From NCBI RefSeq assembly GCF_014650435.1, contig NZ_BMUY01000012.1, positions 62,001 to 126,000 of the forward strand: a stretch of DNA of 64,000 nt. The letters run 5' to 3'. A model generated the notes under the pieces. It had not been told where the DNA came from. It did not search any database and saw only the letters and a list, made by a program, of their open reading frames with translations. The stretch's first letter is position 1. Every line of letters starts with the position of its first letter. This stretch comes from Streptomyces tendae (GTDB lineage Bacteria > Actinomycetota > Actinomycetes > Streptomycetales > Streptomycetaceae). A program made the translations under genes and the position numbers. Shown piece after piece: positions 34,767 through 43,466 of this stretch.

Positions 34767-35593
34767 TGAGCGGCTGGCTCCCCTTCGCGCCCTGCACCCC
34801 CGCCGCGTGCGTGGAGCCGACCGCGGCCGCGGCGGCCGTACCGCGGGCCGTGCTGCGGCTCAGCGTGGTCGCGGTGCTGCTCCTCGCCGGGATCGCCGTC
34901 GTGCTGGCGCCCTTCGGCCTCAGGCGCAGGCTGCCCGCGGCCCTGGTGCGACGCTGGTGCCAGTGGGTGGTGCGGGCCGCGGGGATCCGGGTCCGCGTCA
35001 CCGGGGCCGCCGTCCCCGGGGGCGGGCTGCTCCTCGTCGCCAACCACGTCTCCTGGCTCGACATCCCGCTGCTGGCCGCCGTACGCCCCGCGAGGATGCT
35101 GGCCAAGAGCGAGATCCGGCGCTGGCCGGTGGCGGGCGGGCCGACGGCGCGCGCCGGGGTGCTGTTCATCGAGCGGGACCGGCCGCGGGCCCTGCCGGAC
35201 ACGGTCGACGCGATCGCGCGGGCCCTGCGCGCGGGCGCCGCCGTGGCCGCCTTCCCCGAGGGCAGCACCTGGTGCGGACGTGCCCACGGCCCCTTCCGCC
35301 GGGCGGTGTTCCAGGCCGCCCTGGACGCCGGGGTGCCGGTGCAGCCGGTCCGGATCCACTACCGGGCGGGGGAGCGGGCGGTGAGTACGACGCCCGCGTT
35401 CGTCGGCGCGGACACACTGCTGGCCTCCCTGTGGCGGGTGGCGTCGGCGCGCGGCCTCGTCGCCGAGGTGACGGTGCGCCCGGTCGTGCCGCCCGGCCGC
35501 CACCGCGACCGCCGCTCCCTGGCCCGGGCCACTGAGGAAGCCGTCCACGGTGACCCCTGGAAAGCACCTTCGAAAAGTATGTGTGCTTTGTGA
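34766..35593 (+). CDS. olsA: lyso-ornithine lipid / 1-acylglycerol-3-phosphate acyltransferase (OlsA-like)
   Basis: A 275-residue PlsC-type O-acyltransferase. One N-terminal membrane helix lies near residues 30-50. The catalytic H-x4-D motif is NHVSWLD near residue 93, and the second motif is FPEGSTW near residue 160. VLFIERDRP is a conserved strand. It would add the second acyl chain to the hydroxyl of lyso-ornithine lipid at the membrane. The start overlaps the olsB-like stop in TGATG, indicating translational coupling. A general phosphatidic-acid role cannot be excluded from sequence alone; the tight pairing favours OlsA. The last residues (KAPSKSMCAL) are poorly conserved-looking. Confidence 0.83.
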   Translation: MSGWLPFAPCTPAACVEPTAAAAAVPRAVLRLSVVAVLLLAGIAVVLAPFGLRRRLPAALVRRWCQWVVRAAGIRVRVTGAAVPGGGLLLVANHVSWLDIPLLAAVRPARMLAKSEIRRWPVAGGPTARAGVLFIERDRPRALPDTVDAIARALRAGAAVAAFPEGSTWCGRAHGPFRRAVFQAALDAGVPVQPVRIHYRAGERAVSTTPAFVGADTLLASLWRVASARGLVAEVTVRPVVPPGRHRDRRSLARATEEAVHGDPWKAPSKSMCAL

Positions 35594-35665
35594 GGTTTGT
35601 GCCGTTTCCTTACCGCTGGATGCGGACAACCGGAAGGCAGGCACTCGAAAGGAGGGTGATGGCAG

Positions 35666-36622
35666 ATGATCACCCGTGAAGAGATCGCCAACGTCCTGGA
35701 CCAACCGGTCTACGACGGGGACGGCAACAAGATCGGCGACGCGAAGCATGTCTTCTTCGACGACATGACCGGGCGCCCCGAGTGGGTGAGCGTCAAGACG
35801 GGCATGTTCGGCTCCACCGAGTCCTTCGTGCCCATCCGGGACGCCGCACTCGTGCAGGACCACCTCGAGGTTCCCTACGGCAAGGACCAGGTCAAGGGCG
35901 CGCCCTCGGTCGACGTCGACGCGGGCGGCCATCTGTCGGAGACCGAGGAGCACCGGCTCTACGACTACTACGGCATCAACTGGGACAGCGTGCTGTCCGA
36001 GGCCGAGCGCACCGACGACGGCCCCCGGGCCGCGGGACCGGGCACGGCCGGAGCCGCCGGAGCGGCGGGCGCCGCGGGCGTCGCGGGTTTGGCCGGCACG
36101 CGTGGCGAGGCAGGCGGGAAGGACCTGCGCGGTACGGCCGGGGGCACGGCCGGGACGGCCGGCGGCACGACCGGCCGCCAGGACGCCATGGAGCGCGAGG
36201 CCATGCGCGGCGACCAGGCCATGACCCGCTCCGAGGAACAGATGCACATCGGCGTCGAACGGCACGAGTCGGGCCGGGCCAGGCTGCGCAAGTACGTGGT
36301 CACGGAAGAGGTCCAGCAGACCGTTCCGGTGACCCACGAGGAAGTGCGCGTGGTGCGCGAACCCATCACGGACGCCAACCGCGACGAGGCCCTGGCCGGA
36401 CCGGAGATCAGCGAGGCCGAGCACGAGGTCACACTGCACGCGGAACGCCCCGTCGTGGAGACGGAGACGGTGCCGGTGGAGCGGGTCCGGATGACCACCG
36501 AGGAGCTGACGGAGAACGAGACGGTGCGCGGACAGGTCCGCAAGGAGCGCATCGAAGCCGAGACCGAGTCCTTCACCGAGGACGAGATGCGGCAGGGCGA
36601 CAAGCGGCGGGGCCGCGAGTGA
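35666..36622 (+). CDS. PRC-barrel and DUF2382 (YsnF-like) stress protein
   Basis: A 318-residue cytoplasmic protein. An N-terminal PRC-barrel domain (about residues 1-105, ANVLDQPVYDGDGNKIGDA, RPEWVSVKTGMFGS) joins a low-complexity Ala/Gly/Thr linker (about 115-175). A C-terminal DUF2382 domain follows (about 190-305, ERHESGRARLRKYVVTEEVQ, VTHEEVRVVREPI, and repeated E-rich strands). DUF2382 proteins such as YsnF are associated with stress responses, with no known activity. GGAGGG precedes the ATG; an overlapping ATG in another frame just upstream is not used. It is convergent with the UvrA-like gene across a strong hairpin. Confidence 0.88.
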   Translation: MITREEIANVLDQPVYDGDGNKIGDAKHVFFDDMTGRPEWVSVKTGMFGSTESFVPIRDAALVQDHLEVPYGKDQVKGAPSVDVDAGGHLSETEEHRLYDYYGINWDSVLSEAERTDDGPRAAGPGTAGAAGAAGAAGVAGLAGTRGEAGGKDLRGTAGGTAGTAGGTTGRQDAMEREAMRGDQAMTRSEEQMHIGVERHESGRARLRKYVVTEEVQQTVPVTHEEVRVVREPITDANRDEALAGPEISEAEHEVTLHAERPVVETETVPVERVRMTTEELTENETVRGQVRKERIEAETESFTEDEMRQGDKRRGRE

Positions 36623-36649
36623 CCGACCCCCGACGTCGCCGCGGGACCG

Positions 36650-36678
36650 GGCGCCGGTGAGCCCACCTCACCGGCGCC
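36650..36678. terminator. bidirectional hairpin terminator
   Basis: 12-bp perfect arms GGCGCCGGTGAG and CTCACCGGCGCC with a 5-nt loop between convergent genes; it covers the UvrA-like stop codon. Confidence 0.8.
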
Positions 36679-39013
36679 TCCCGCCGTCCAGGGCGCGGGC
36701 CAGATAGGGCGCGGTGGCGCTCGCCCCGACGCCCGCCACCTCGACGGGCGGCCCCGCGGCGACGATCAGGCCGCCCGCGTCACCGCCGCCCGGCCCCAGG
36801 TCGATCACGTGGTCGGCCCCCGCCACCACGCTCATGTCGTGCTCGACCACGACCACCGTGTGCCCGGCGTCGACCAGGCCGTGCAACTGGCGCATCAGCA
36901 CCTCGACGTCGGCCGGGTGCAGACCGGTCGTCGGCTCGTCGAGCAGGTACAGGGTGTGGCCGCGGCGCCCTCGCTGCAGCTCGCTGGCCAGCTTGATGCG
37001 CTGTGCCTCCCCGCCCGACAGCTCCGTCGCGGGCTGGCCGAGCCGCAGGTACCCCAGACCGACGTCCAGCAGCGCGGCCAGACTGCGGGCCACCGCCGGG
37101 GTGTCCGCGAAGAACTCCGCCGCGCCCTCCACCGTCAGGTCCAGCACCTCGGCGATGTTCCGCCCCCGGTACGTCACTTCGAGCGTTTCGGGGTTGTAGC
37201 GCGCACCTCCGCAGTCCGGACACGGCGTGTAGGTGCTGGGCAGGAACAGCAGCTCGACGCTGACGAAACCCTCGCCCTGGCAGGTCTCGCAGCGCCCGCC
37301 CGACACGTTGAAGGAGAACCGGCCCACGCCGTAACCGCGCTCCCGGGCCTGCCCGGTGGCGGCGAAGACCTTGCGCACCACGTCGAACAGGCCCGTGTAC
37401 GTGGCCAGGTTGGAGCGCGGGGTGCGGCCGATCGGCCGCTGGTCCACGGAGACCAGCCGGTCCACCCCCGGCAGGTCCTCGGTGATCTCGCCGACCAGGG
37501 TGGACTTCCCGGAGCCGGACACGCCGGTCACCGCGGTGAGCACACCGAGCGGGAACCTCGCGGTCACCCCGCGCAGGTTGTGCCGGGTCACCGGACCGAC
37601 CGTCACCGTGCCGCGCGGGACGCGCACCTCGCGGACGGGCGCGGGGGAGCGGTGGAAGAGGTGGCGGGCGGTGGCGGACTCCGCGACGCCGGCCAGCCCG
37701 TCGACCGGGCCGCTGTACAGCACCCGCCCGCCGTGCTCGCCGGCGAGCGGACCGACGTCCACGATCCAGTCGGCGCCGCGCATCACACCCAGGTGGTGCT
37801 CCACCACGAACACCGAGTTGCCGGCCGCCTTCAGCCGCTCGAGCACCGTCAACAGTGCCTCCGTGTCCGCGGGGTGCAGACCCGCCGAGGGCTCGTCGAG
37901 GACGTACACGACACCGAAGAGCCCGGAGCGCAGCTGGGTCGCCAGCCGCAGCCGCTGCAGCTCGCCCGCGGACAGGGTGGGCGTGGGCCGGTCGAGGCTC
38001 AGATAGCCGAGCCCCAGCTCGACGACGGGCGCGATCCTGGAGGTGAGGTCCTCGGTCAGCACCCCGGCCGTCACACCCTCGGTCGGCAGCAGGGCGGGCA
38101 GCTCGGTGAGCGGCAGCGCGGCCAGCTCGGCGACGGTGCGGCCGCCGACGGTCACCGCGAGCGCCTCGGCCCGCAGCCGGGCGCCGCCGCACACCGGACA
38201 GGGGGCGCTGGTCAGGAACCGCTCCGCCTTCGCCCGCAGCGTGGCGCTCTTGGAGTCCGCGAACGTCTTCATCACGTACCGCCGGGCGCTCATGTACGTG
38301 CCCTGGTACGGCCGCTGGATGCGACCCGCGTCCCGCACCGGGTGCACCGTGACCACCGGCTGCTCGTCGGTGAACAGGATCCACCGACGCGCCTCGGCGG
38401 GCAGCTCGCGCCAGGGCCGGTCCACGTCGTACCCGAGGGCGTCCAGGACGTCCCGCAGGTTCTTGCCCTGCCAGGCACCCGGCCACGCGGCGATCGCACC
38501 GTCCCGGATCGACAGCGAGGGATCCGGAACCAGCAGCTCCTCGGTCGTGCGGTGCACCCGGCCCAGCCCGTGGCACTCCGGACAGGCCCCCGCCGCGGTG
38601 TTCGGCGAGAACGCGTCGGAGTCCAGCCGCTCGGCGCCCGGCGGATAGTCGCCGGCGCGGGAGAAGAGCATCCGCAGGGAGTTGGAGAGGTTGGTGACCG
38701 TCCCCACCGACGAGCGCGACGTCGGCGTGGCCCGCCGCTGCTGGAGCGACACGGCGGGCGGCAGCCCGGTGACCTCGCCCACCTTCGGGGCGCCGACCTG
38801 GTGGATCAGGCGGCGGGCGTAGGGCGCCACCGACTCGAAGTACCGCCGCTGCGCCTCCGCGTAGACCGTCCCGAAGGCCAGCGAGGACTTGCCCGAGCCG
38901 GAGACCCCGGTGAACACCGCCACCACGTCCCGGGGGACGTCCACGTCCACGCCCTTGAGGTTGTGCTCGCGGGCGTCGCGCACCCGGACGTACGGGTCGT
39001 GGGGGCTGTGCAT
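36668..39013 (-). CDS. UvrA-like ABC protein (UvrA2/drug-resistance class)
   Basis: A 781-residue tandem ABC ATPase related to UvrA but about 170 residues shorter than canonical UvrA. Two Walker A loops (GVSGSGKSS and GVSGSGKST), two signatures (LSAGELQR, LSGGEAQR), two Walker B regions (YVLDEPSAGLH, YLLDEPTTGLH) and zinc modules (CPECHGLGRV, CPVCGGARLR, CETCQGEGFV, CPDCGGARYN) are intact. The shorter N-terminal insert suggests loss of the UvrB-binding region, as in UvrA2 proteins associated with resistance to DNA-damaging drugs. No uvrB or antibiotic genes are adjacent. It acts on DNA in the cytoplasm. Confidence 0.9.
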   Translation of the reverse strand: MHSPHDPYVRVRDAREHNLKGVDVDVPRDVVAVFTGVSGSGKSSLAFGTVYAEAQRRYFESVAPYARRLIHQVGAPKVGEVTGLPPAVSLQQRRATPTSRSSVGTVTNLSNSLRMLFSRAGDYPPGAERLDSDAFSPNTAAGACPECHGLGRVHRTTEELLVPDPSLSIRDGAIAAWPGAWQGKNLRDVLDALGYDVDRPWRELPAEARRWILFTDEQPVVTVHPVRDAGRIQRPYQGTYMSARRYVMKTFADSKSATLRAKAERFLTSAPCPVCGGARLRAEALAVTVGGRTVAELAALPLTELPALLPTEGVTAGVLTEDLTSRIAPVVELGLGYLSLDRPTPTLSAGELQRLRLATQLRSGLFGVVYVLDEPSAGLHPADTEALLTVLERLKAAGNSVFVVEHHLGVMRGADWIVDVGPLAGEHGGRVLYSGPVDGLAGVAESATARHLFHRSPAPVREVRVPRGTVTVGPVTRHNLRGVTARFPLGVLTAVTGVSGSGKSTLVGEITEDLPGVDRLVSVDQRPIGRTPRSNLATYTGLFDVVRKVFAATGQARERGYGVGRFSFNVSGGRCETCQGEGFVSVELLFLPSTYTPCPDCGGARYNPETLEVTYRGRNIAEVLDLTVEGAAEFFADTPAVARSLAALLDVGLGYLRLGQPATELSGGEAQRIKLASELQRGRRGHTLYLLDEPTTGLHPADVEVLMRQLHGLVDAGHTVVVVEHDMSVVAGADHVIDLGPGGGDAGGLIVAAGPPVEVAGVGASATAPYLARALDGGRRR

Positions 39014-39055
39014 CGCGGAGGGCTCCGTACGGTGGGCGGGACAAACCCCGCGATT

Positions 39056-40075
39056 CTACGCCGGGGCGCCGAGCGGTCCCGTACCGGTGACTCGGGCGAG
39101 CCGCCGGTGGGAGTCCAGCAGCGCGGCACGGTCGTACGTGCTCGTGGTGACCAGGACCTCCTGGGCACCCGTCTCCTTCACGAGCGTCTCCAGCTCGTCG
39201 GCGACCTGCTCCTCGGTACCGGCGATGTGGCCGCCGAGACCGCCCTCGTACAGGTCGCGCTCCTTCGCGGTCATCGTCCGCGCTTCGACCTCCTCGGCCG
39301 GCGGCAGGGGCGGGAAGGAGCCGCGCGTGCGGGCCTGGGCCATGGACCACGCCTCCGGCACCAGGAGCCGCCGGGCCTCCTCGGGCGTGGCGGCCACCGC
39401 GACGGTGCCGGAGACGACGACGTACGGCTGCGCGCTCCACTCGGAGGGGCGGAAGGCGACGCGGTAGCGGTCGATGCCGCGGCGCATCCGGTCCCGGTCC
39501 CGCAGGTCCCCGATGACCATCGGCAGGCCGGCCTGGGCGGCGACGGCCGCGCCCTCGCCCATCGCCAGCACGAACGGCGGCACGGTCAGCCCCTCCGCGG
39601 GGCGCGCGTGCACGCCCGTGGGCGAGGTGCCCCGGAACCAGCCGAGCAGGTCGGCCAGTTGCGCGTCGAAGTCCTCGGCGTCGTCCTTCTCCCGGCCCAG
39701 TGCCCTGCGGACGCCGTCGGTGAAGCCCACCGAGCGGCCGAGCCCCATGTCGATGCGGCCGGGGAAGAGCGACTCCAGCACGCCGAACTGCTCGGCGACG
39801 ACCAGCGGCCGGTGGTTGGGCAGCATCACGCCCCCGGTGCCGACGCGGATGCGGCGGGTGGCCCCGGCCACGGCGGCCGCCAGCACGGTCGGCGCCGATC
39901 CGGCCACCCCGGGCACGCCGTGGTGCTCCGCCACCCAGAACCGGTGGTAGCCGAGCCGCTCCGCCTCCCGGGCCAGGTCCACGGTGTCGCGCAGCGCCTC
40001 CCCGGCGGTGCGGCCCGCCCGGATGCGGGAGCGGTCGAGGACGGAGAAGCGCGTGCTGGCGAGTGCGGAGGTCAC
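39056..40075 (-). CDS. luciferase-like (LLM class) flavin-dependent oxidoreductase
   Basis: A 339-residue bacterial-luciferase-superfamily enzyme with an (alpha/beta)8 barrel. Family landmarks are FSVLDRSRIRAGRTAGEALR, YHRFWVAEHHGVPGVAGSAP, IRVGTGGVMLPNHRPLVVAE, FPGRIDMGLGRSVG and the C-terminal HIAGTEEQVADELE. This is the MsnO8/alkanal-monooxygenase-like subgroup, which uses FMN or F420. Substrate unknown. The GTG start is used because no ATG fits and the barrel's first strand begins about 9 residues later; the upstream frame is Arg- and Cys-rich shadow. It lies 42 bp upstream of the UvrA-like gene on the same strand, so the two may be cotranscribed. Confidence 0.88.
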   Translation of the reverse strand: MTSALASTRFSVLDRSRIRAGRTAGEALRDTVDLAREAERLGYHRFWVAEHHGVPGVAGSAPTVLAAAVAGATRRIRVGTGGVMLPNHRPLVVAEQFGVLESLFPGRIDMGLGRSVGFTDGVRRALGREKDDAEDFDAQLADLLGWFRGTSPTGVHARPAEGLTVPPFVLAMGEGAAVAAQAGLPMVIGDLRDRDRMRRGIDRYRVAFRPSEWSAQPYVVVSGTVAVAATPEEARRLLVPEAWSMAQARTRGSFPPLPPAEEVEARTMTAKERDLYEGGLGGHIAGTEEQVADELETLVKETGAQEVLVTTSTYDRAALLDSHRRLARVTGTGPLGAPA

Positions 40076-40134
40076 ACGGTGTTCAACGCCCCCACGCCGC
40101 ACAGATTCCCGGCGGCGCGCTCTAGGGTGGGCGG

Positions 40135-40626
40135 GTGAGCGACAGCAGCAAGCCACCGGTGGCCGTGTTCGACCTGGACAACACCCTCGCCGACACCGCG
40201 CACCGGCAGCGGTTCCTGGAGCGCAGGCCGCGCGACTGGGACGCGTTCTTCGCCGCCGCGCCGCACGATCCGCCGCTCGCGGAGGGCATCGCGCTGGTGC
40301 GGGAGAGCGCGCGGGAGTGCGAGATCGTCTACCTCACCGGACGGCCCGAGCGCTGCCGGCGCGACACGCTCGACTGGCTGGCCGCGCACGGTCTGCCGGA
40401 CGGGGCGGTGCACATGCGCGGCAACGCCGACCGCAGGCCCGCCCGGCGCACCAAGCTGGAGATCCTGCACAGGCTCGCGCGGACCCGCGAGGTCCGGATC
40501 CTGGTGGACGACGACGAGCTGGTCTGCGACGACGCCGAACGGGCCGGCTTCCCCGTGCTCCGGGCGCGCTGGGCGGCACGGTCGGCCGAGCTGCGCGCGG
40601 CGCAGGAGCGCGAGGGCCGTACCTGA
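40135..40626 (+). CDS. HAD-superfamily phosphatase (PNKP-3-prime phosphatase-like)
   Basis: A 163-residue HAD phosphatase domain. Motif I is VFDLDNTLADT (nucleophile Asp16 and acid Asp18 or so), motif II is IVYLTGRPE, and the acidic motif is ILVDDDELVCDDAE. It resembles the polynucleotide kinase 3-prime phosphatase or acid-phosphatase class and has no kinase domain. The GTG follows a GGGTGGGCGG stretch. It is divergent from the LLM oxidoreductase across 59 bp and convergent with dodecin. Substrate cannot be told. Confidence 0.85.
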   Translation: MSDSSKPPVAVFDLDNTLADTAHRQRFLERRPRDWDAFFAAAPHDPPLAEGIALVRESARECEIVYLTGRPERCRRDTLDWLAAHGLPDGAVHMRGNADRRPARRTKLEILHRLARTREVRILVDDDELVCDDAERAGFPVLRARWAARSAELRAAQEREGRT

Positions 40627-40659
40627 GGGACGTGAGCGTCCGAGAGGGCTTCGGGGGCG

Positions 40660-40875
40660 TCAGTCCGACTCCTCCAGGCGGAAGCCCAGCTTGAGGCCGA
40701 CCTGCCAGTGCGCGACCTGCCCGTCCTCGATCTGGCCGCGCACCTGCGTCACCTCGAACCAGTCCAGCTTGCGCAGGGTCTGCGAGGCGCGCGTGATGGC
40801 GTTGCGGACGGCCTGGTCGACGCCGTCGGGCGAGGTGCCGACGACCTCGGTGACCCGGTAGGTGTGGTTCGACAT
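40660..40875 (-). CDS. dodecin (flavin-binding protein)
   Basis: A 71-residue dodecin: a three-stranded sheet and one helix that assemble into a hollow dodecamer storing flavins or CoA. The sequence HTYRVTEVVGTSPDGVDQAV, then RASQTLRKLDWFEVTQVRGQ and WQVGLKLGFRLEE, matches the family along its whole length, including the flavin-stacking Trp in LDWFEV. GGAAGGGAG precedes the ATG. It is divergent from the sugar-binding lipoprotein gene. Confidence 0.93.
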   Translation of the reverse strand: MSNHTYRVTEVVGTSPDGVDQAVRNAITRASQTLRKLDWFEVTQVRGQIEDGQVAHWQVGLKLGFRLEESD

Positions 40876-40998
40876 GCGGGTGCTCCCTTCCGCGGGGCAG
40901 CGGTGTGCCCTGCGTCACTCCACCGTGCCCCAAGTCCGGACGGAGCGCGAGGCAGTGCCGTTCGGGGTGGAAACCTTCCGGTACCTCCCCCTCGCCCC

Positions 40999-41027
40999 TT
41001 GACCTTTGTAATGGTCCATACCAAAAT
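40999..41027 (+). promoter_or_regulatory. promoter with GntR/DasR-like palindrome
   Basis: TTGACC, a 17-bp spacer and CAAAAT form a plausible sigma-70-type promoter. The spacer ends in the palindrome TGGTCCATACCA (41012-41023), which matches the DasR-type core TGGTCTAGACCA at 10 of 12 positions. It lies about 110 bp upstream of the sugar-binding lipoprotein start. Confidence 0.6.
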
Positions 41028-41135
41028 CCCAGACACCCGTTCGAGCCTCGGGCTCGTCCCCCACGTCGGGTCTCCCTTCGCGTGTGCAGGACACACCTGT
41101 CCGCGCCCTCTGTTCGTCAGTCAGAAGGACCCCTC

Positions 41136-42404
41136 GTGAGACGTCGACTCCTCGCCCTTGTCTGTGTGTCCGCCTCCGTGCTCAGCGGCTGCGGCCTGAT
41201 CTCGCAGGACGGCGGGAGCGAGCGGCGCACCGTCACCGTGTGGCTGATGAAGGACAGCGCCTCGCAGGACTTCCTGAAGCGGTTCACCGAGGGCTTCGAG
41301 GCCGACCATCCCGACCTCGACCTGGACATCCGCATCCAGGAGTGGACCGGCATCGGCGACAAGGTGCAGGCCGCGCTGAAGGCCGACGGCACGGACGGGC
41401 CCGACGTCGTCGAAGTCGGCAACACCCAGGTCCCGCAGTACGCGGAGGGCGGCAGGCTGCAGGACCTGACCCTGGAGTCGATGCGCGACTGGGGCATCCG
41501 CGACTGGCTGCCGGGTCTCGCCGAACCGGGGCAGTGGATGTCCCAGCAGTTCGGCATCCCCTGGTACGCCGCCAACCGCGTCGTCATCTATCGCAAGGAC
41601 CTCTTCGAGCAGGCCGGCATCAACGAGCCGCCCCGCACCCGCGAGGAGTGGCTCGACGCCTCGGAGAAGCTCGACGAGAACGGCGACCAGGGCATCTACC
41701 TGGCCGGCCAGGACTGGTACACGCTCTCCGGCTTCATCTGGGACGAAGGCGGCGAACTGGCCACCCAGGACGGCGAGGGCGGCGTCTGGACGGGCGCGCT
41801 GGACTCCGCGGCGGCCCTGCGCGGCATGGACTTCTACCGCGAACTGCAGGCCCTGGGCGACGGCCCGGTCGACGCCGACGAGGAACACCCGCCGCAGTCC
41901 GGGGTCTTCGCCAAGGGCCAGGTCGCGCAGATCGTCGCGGTGCCGGGCCTGGCCCAGTCGATCGTGCGCGAGAACCCCGACCTCAAGGGCAAGATCGGCT
42001 TCTTCCCGGTGCCCGGCAAGAGCGCCGACAAGCCCGGCGCCGTCTTCACCGGCGGCTCCGACCTCGTGGTGCCGAAGAACACCGACCAGGAGGAAGGCGC
42101 CCTCGCCGTGATCGAGGCGCTCGCGGGCGAGAAGTGGAACACCGACCTCGCCCGCACCATGAACTACGTCCCGAACAAGAAGTCGCTCGCCGAGGAAGTC
42201 TCCGGCGAGGAGGGGATCGAGGCCATGGCGGCCGGTGCCGCACAGGGCCGGGCGACCCCCGGGACGCCCCGGTGGGGCGCCGTCGAGGCGGACAACCCGA
42301 TCAAGGCGTACATGACGAAGGTGCTCACCGGGGCGGACGCGAAGTCGGAGGCTCGGAAGGCATCCGACCGCGTCACCGCACTGCTGGACGCCAACGCGCG
42401 CTGA
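41136..42404 (+). CDS. extracellular sugar-binding lipoprotein (solitary)
   Basis: A 422-residue family 1 solute-binding lipoprotein. The signal ends in a perfect lipobox LSGC (Cys19). The mature part begins RRTVTVWLMKDSASQDFLK and contains VVEVGNTQVPQYAEGGRLQDL, FGIPWYAANRVVIYRKDLFE and VFTGGSDLVVPKNT, typical of MalE/NgcE-like sugar binders. GAAGGA lies about 7-8 bp before the GTG. No permease follows; the next gene is convergent, so it must serve a transporter encoded elsewhere or act as a sensor. The upstream DasR-like site would fit amino-sugar or chito-oligosaccharide binding, which is an inference. Confidence 0.9.
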   Translation: MRRRLLALVCVSASVLSGCGLISQDGGSERRTVTVWLMKDSASQDFLKRFTEGFEADHPDLDLDIRIQEWTGIGDKVQAALKADGTDGPDVVEVGNTQVPQYAEGGRLQDLTLESMRDWGIRDWLPGLAEPGQWMSQQFGIPWYAANRVVIYRKDLFEQAGINEPPRTREEWLDASEKLDENGDQGIYLAGQDWYTLSGFIWDEGGELATQDGEGGVWTGALDSAAALRGMDFYRELQALGDGPVDADEEHPPQSGVFAKGQVAQIVAVPGLAQSIVRENPDLKGKIGFFPVPGKSADKPGAVFTGGSDLVVPKNTDQEEGALAVIEALAGEKWNTDLARTMNYVPNKKSLAEEVSGEEGIEAMAAGAAQGRATPGTPRWGAVEADNPIKAYMTKVLTGADAKSEARKASDRVTALLDANAR

Positions 42405-42410
42405 CCGGCG

Positions 42411-42488
42411 GGCGCCGGGCCGCGGGCCGGTACCCCGGCCCGACGTCCCGGCCGCGGCGCCGCGGACCCGTGTCCCGGGCCCGGCGCC
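42411..42488. terminator. nested inverted repeat between convergent genes
   Basis: Outer 10-bp arms GGCGCCGGGC and GCCCGGCGCC enclose 58 nt that hold a second GGGCCGG/CCCCGGCCC-type hairpin. It separates the binding-protein gene from egtD. Confidence 0.6.
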
Positions 42489-42494
42489 GCGGGC

Positions 42495-43466
42495 TCAGCG
42501 CGCCACGCTCAGCGACAGGGCGAAACGCCCCTCGGCGTCCGTCCACCAGTGGGCCAGGTCGAGCCCGGCCGCCGCCAGCTCCACCCGCACCCCCTCCCGC
42601 CGGAACTTCGCGGACACCTCGGTGCGCAGCTCCTCCCCGTCCGCGAAGTCCACGGCCAGGTCGAGCTCCTGGATCTTCACGGTCTGCGCGGTGCGCGAAC
42701 GCAGCCGCATCTCGATCCACTCCCGTTCGGCGTTCCAGATCGCCACGTGATCGAAGGCCGCGGGCGCGAAGTCGGCCTCCAGTTCGCGGTTGACCACGGA
42801 CAGCACGTTCTTGTTGAACTCGGCCGTCACCCCGGCCGCGTCGTCGTACGCGCGGACCAGCACCCCCTCGTCCTTCACCAGGTCCGTGCCCAGCAACAGG
42901 GAGTCCCCCGGGGCCAGCAGGGCGCGGACGGAGGACAGGAAGGCGGCGCGCTCCTCGGGCAGCAGGTTGCCGATGGTGCCGCCGAGGAACGCCACCAGGC
43001 GGGGTCCCGGAGTGTCGGGCAGCGTCAGCCCGGCCGTGAAGTCGGCGATCAGCGCGTGCACCTGGAGGCCGGGACGCTCGGCGACCAGCGCCTGCCCGGC
43101 CTGGACGAGGGCGCTCTCGCTCACGTCGACCGGTACGTAGCCGCGCAGCCCGTTCTGCCCGGTCAGCGCGTCGAGCAGCACCCGCGTCTTCTCCGAGGAG
43201 CCGGAACCCAGCTCCACCAGGGTGCGGGCGCCGGTCGCCGCCGCGATCTCCCCGGCCCGGTCGACGAGGATCTCCCGCTCGGCCCGGGTCGGGTAGTACT
43301 CGGGCAGCGTGGTGATCGCCTCGAACAGCTCGCTGCCCCGCGCGTCGTAGAACCACTTCGGCGGCAGCCACTTGGGCGTGCTCGTCAGGCCCGCCAGGAC
43401 GTCGGCGCGCAGGGCGGCGTCCGTGGCGTCCTCGGGCAGCGTCCGGGTCAGACGGAACTGGCTCAC
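42495..43466 (-). CDS. egtD: L-histidine N-alpha-methyltransferase (EgtD)
   Basis: A 323-residue SAM-dependent enzyme that trimethylates histidine to hercynine, the first step of ergothioneine synthesis. The DUF2260-type sequence is clear: TSTPKWLPPKWFYDARGSEL, ITTLPEYYPTRAE, LVELGSGSSEKTRVLL (SAM loop), AFLGGTIGNLLPEE and NKNVLSVVNRELEADF. The GTG overlaps the egtC stop by GTGA and follows GAAGGAG. Last gene of a four-gene egtABCD operon whose parts overlap by 1-4 bp. Confidence 0.96.
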   Translation of the reverse strand: MSQFRLTRTLPEDATDAALRADVLAGLTSTPKWLPPKWFYDARGSELFEAITTLPEYYPTRAEREILVDRAGEIAAATGARTLVELGSGSSEKTRVLLDALTGQNGLRGYVPVDVSESALVQAGQALVAERPGLQVHALIADFTAGLTLPDTPGPRLVAFLGGTIGNLLPEERAAFLSSVRALLAPGDSLLLGTDLVKDEGVLVRAYDDAAGVTAEFNKNVLSVVNRELEADFAPAAFDHVAIWNAEREWIEMRLRSRTAQTVKIQELDLAVDFADGEELRTEVSAKFRREGVRVELAAAGLDLAHWWTDAEGRFALSLSVAR

